Shown here: piece by piece, positions 5,848 to 6,619 of the stretch | Layout of the letters: each line of letters starts with the position of its first letter | How positions within the stretch are numbered: the first letter of the stretch is position 1 | Assembly (NCBI GenBank): GCA_945898105.1 | Contig: CAMDHL010000123.1 | Span: 1 to 6,619, forward strand | Direction of reading: 5' to 3' | From: Comamonas sp. lk | GTDB lineage: Bacteria > Pseudomonadota > Gammaproteobacteria > Burkholderiales > Burkholderiaceae_C | DNA length: 6,619 bases | Notes under the pieces: generated by a model | What the model was told of the DNA's origin: nothing | The model's input: the letters and a program-made list of their open reading frames with translations, nothing else | Databases searched by the model: none | Position numbers and translations under genes: made by a program

Positions 5848-6611
5848 AAAGCCGTACACGCGAACGTTGGGCGCCCTGGCTGCTGCTGCTTGTGACCCTG
5901 CTGATCTGGCAGACCCTGTGCAGCGTATTTACGGTGTCGGAATTTATATTCCCCAGCCCACTGCGTATTGCACAACAGACCATCGAGTATCGCGACGTGA
6001 TCGCCGGACATGCCTGGCGCACTTTTTGGGTGACTATGGCGGGCTTTGGCATTGCAATTGTGGTGGGTGTGTTGCTGGGCTTTTTGATTGGCAGCTCGCG
6101 CCTGGCCTATGCGGCGGTGTATCCGCTGATGACGGCGTTTAACGCGCTGCCCAAAGCGGCCTTTGTGCCAATATTGGTGGTGTGGTTTGGCATTGGCATA
6201 GGGCCGGGCATATTGACGGCATTTCTGATCAGCTTTTTCCCCATCATGGTCAATATTGCTACCGGCCTGGCGACCTTGGAGCCCGAGCTGGAAGACGTGC
6301 TGCGCGTACTGGGTGCCACGCGGCGTGATGTGCTTTTCAAGATCGGCCTGCCGCGCTCCATGCCTTACTTTTACGGTTCGCTCAAAATCGCCATTACGCT
6401 AGCCTTTGTGGGCACCACCGTGGCCGAGATGACGGCCTCTAATGAAGGTATTGGCTACCTGCTGATATCCGCCGGTTCGGCCATGCAAATGGGCCTGGCT
6501 TTTTCCGGGCTGGTGGTCGTCGGGGCTATGGCGATGCTGATGTATGAGTTGTTTAACGCGATCGAAAAACGCACTACCGGCTGGGCGCACCGGGGATCGC
6601 AGAGTCAGTAG
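5844..6611 (+). CDS. NitT/TauT-type ABC transporter permease
   Basis: The 255-aa inner-membrane protein belongs to the binding-protein-dependent transport family (BPD_transp_1), SsuC/TauC type. Six membrane segments are visible near residues 11-30, 62-84, 90-116, 119-141, 180-198 and 218-238. The cytoplasmic EAA-type coupling loop is EDVLRVLGATRRDVLFKIGLP at about 150-170, with the conserved glycine G157 and the terminal LP; it should dock on the Q-loop region of the ATPase. FPSPL near 36-40 and ALPKAAFVPILVVWFGIG (101-118) are typical. The length is normal and the gene is complete. Its ATG overlaps the ATPase stop in ATGA, a standard coupled junction; GGAG lies 13 nt upstream. Only 8 bases follow the TAG, so no terminator can be judged and the operon may continue; a GTG at 6616 could be a further start, but nothing supports it. 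Confidence 0.95.
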   Translation: MKSRTRERWAPWLLLLVTLLIWQTLCSVFTVSEFIFPSPLRIAQQTIEYRDVIAGHAWRTFWVTMAGFGIAIVVGVLLGFLIGSSRLAYAAVYPLMTAFNALPKAAFVPILVVWFGIGIGPGILTAFLISFFPIMVNIATGLATLEPELEDVLRVLGATRRDVLFKIGLPRSMPYFYGSLKIAITLAFVGTTVAEMTASNEGIGYLLISAGSAMQMGLAFSGLVVVGAMAMLMYELFNAIEKRTTGWAHRGSQSQ

Positions 6612-6619
6612 TTAGTGCA

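Noticed and set aside
6612..6619. Possible GTG start of a further operon gene
   Set aside because: Only 8 bases remain after the permease stop, too few to support any call.

Overview
The window looks like a moderately GC-rich piece of a betaproteobacterial chromosome, most likely Burkholderiales (Comamonadaceae- or Alcaligenaceae-like). This rests on family composition and protein style: a Bug/TctC periplasmic receptor (a family strongly expanded in Burkholderiales), a NitT/TauT-type ABC importer and an acetolactate-synthase-like TPP enzyme. It is inference, not a taxonomic assignment. No rRNA, tRNA, CRISPR array, insertion sequence, prophage or integrase signal was seen.

Layout. (1) 1-272, minus strand: the N-terminal 90 codons of a Bug/TctC solute-binding protein that runs off the left edge. 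(2) 273-498: a divergent intergenic region with an 11-bp tandem repeat, a 12-bp direct repeat and a 21-bp dyad (7-bp perfect arms). (3) 499-2205, plus: a 568-aa TPP-dependent enzyme of the acetolactate synthase-like superfamily. (4) 2202-2906, minus: a 234-aa short-chain dehydrogenase/reductase (SDR), convergent with the TPP gene, the two stop codons overlapping in one TTAA. (5) 2941-3738, minus: a secreted S1/P1-type zinc nuclease, 34 bp upstream of the SDR and in the same orientation. (6) 3739-3984: a second divergent intergenic region. (7) 3985-6611, plus: a three-gene ABC importer operon in the order binding protein, ATPase, permease, with abutting and overlapping gene junctions.

How the genes work together. 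The only clear functional unit is the ABC importer: an exported NMT1/THI5-like binding protein, one ATPase (expected to act as a homodimer) and one six-helix permease (also expected as a dimer). Its substrate cannot be read from sequence. The nuclease and SDR may be co-transcribed, but no shared biochemistry is evident. The TPP enzyme, the partial TctC receptor and the ABC importer may all serve small organic-compound uptake and catabolism, but that link is conjecture.

I did not find a convincing new biological system. The best leads are the SDR, which has alanine at the usual catalytic serine position together with a dihydropteridine-reductase-like C-terminal motif; the dyad upstream of the TPP enzyme gene; and the unassigned substrates of the TPP enzyme and importer.
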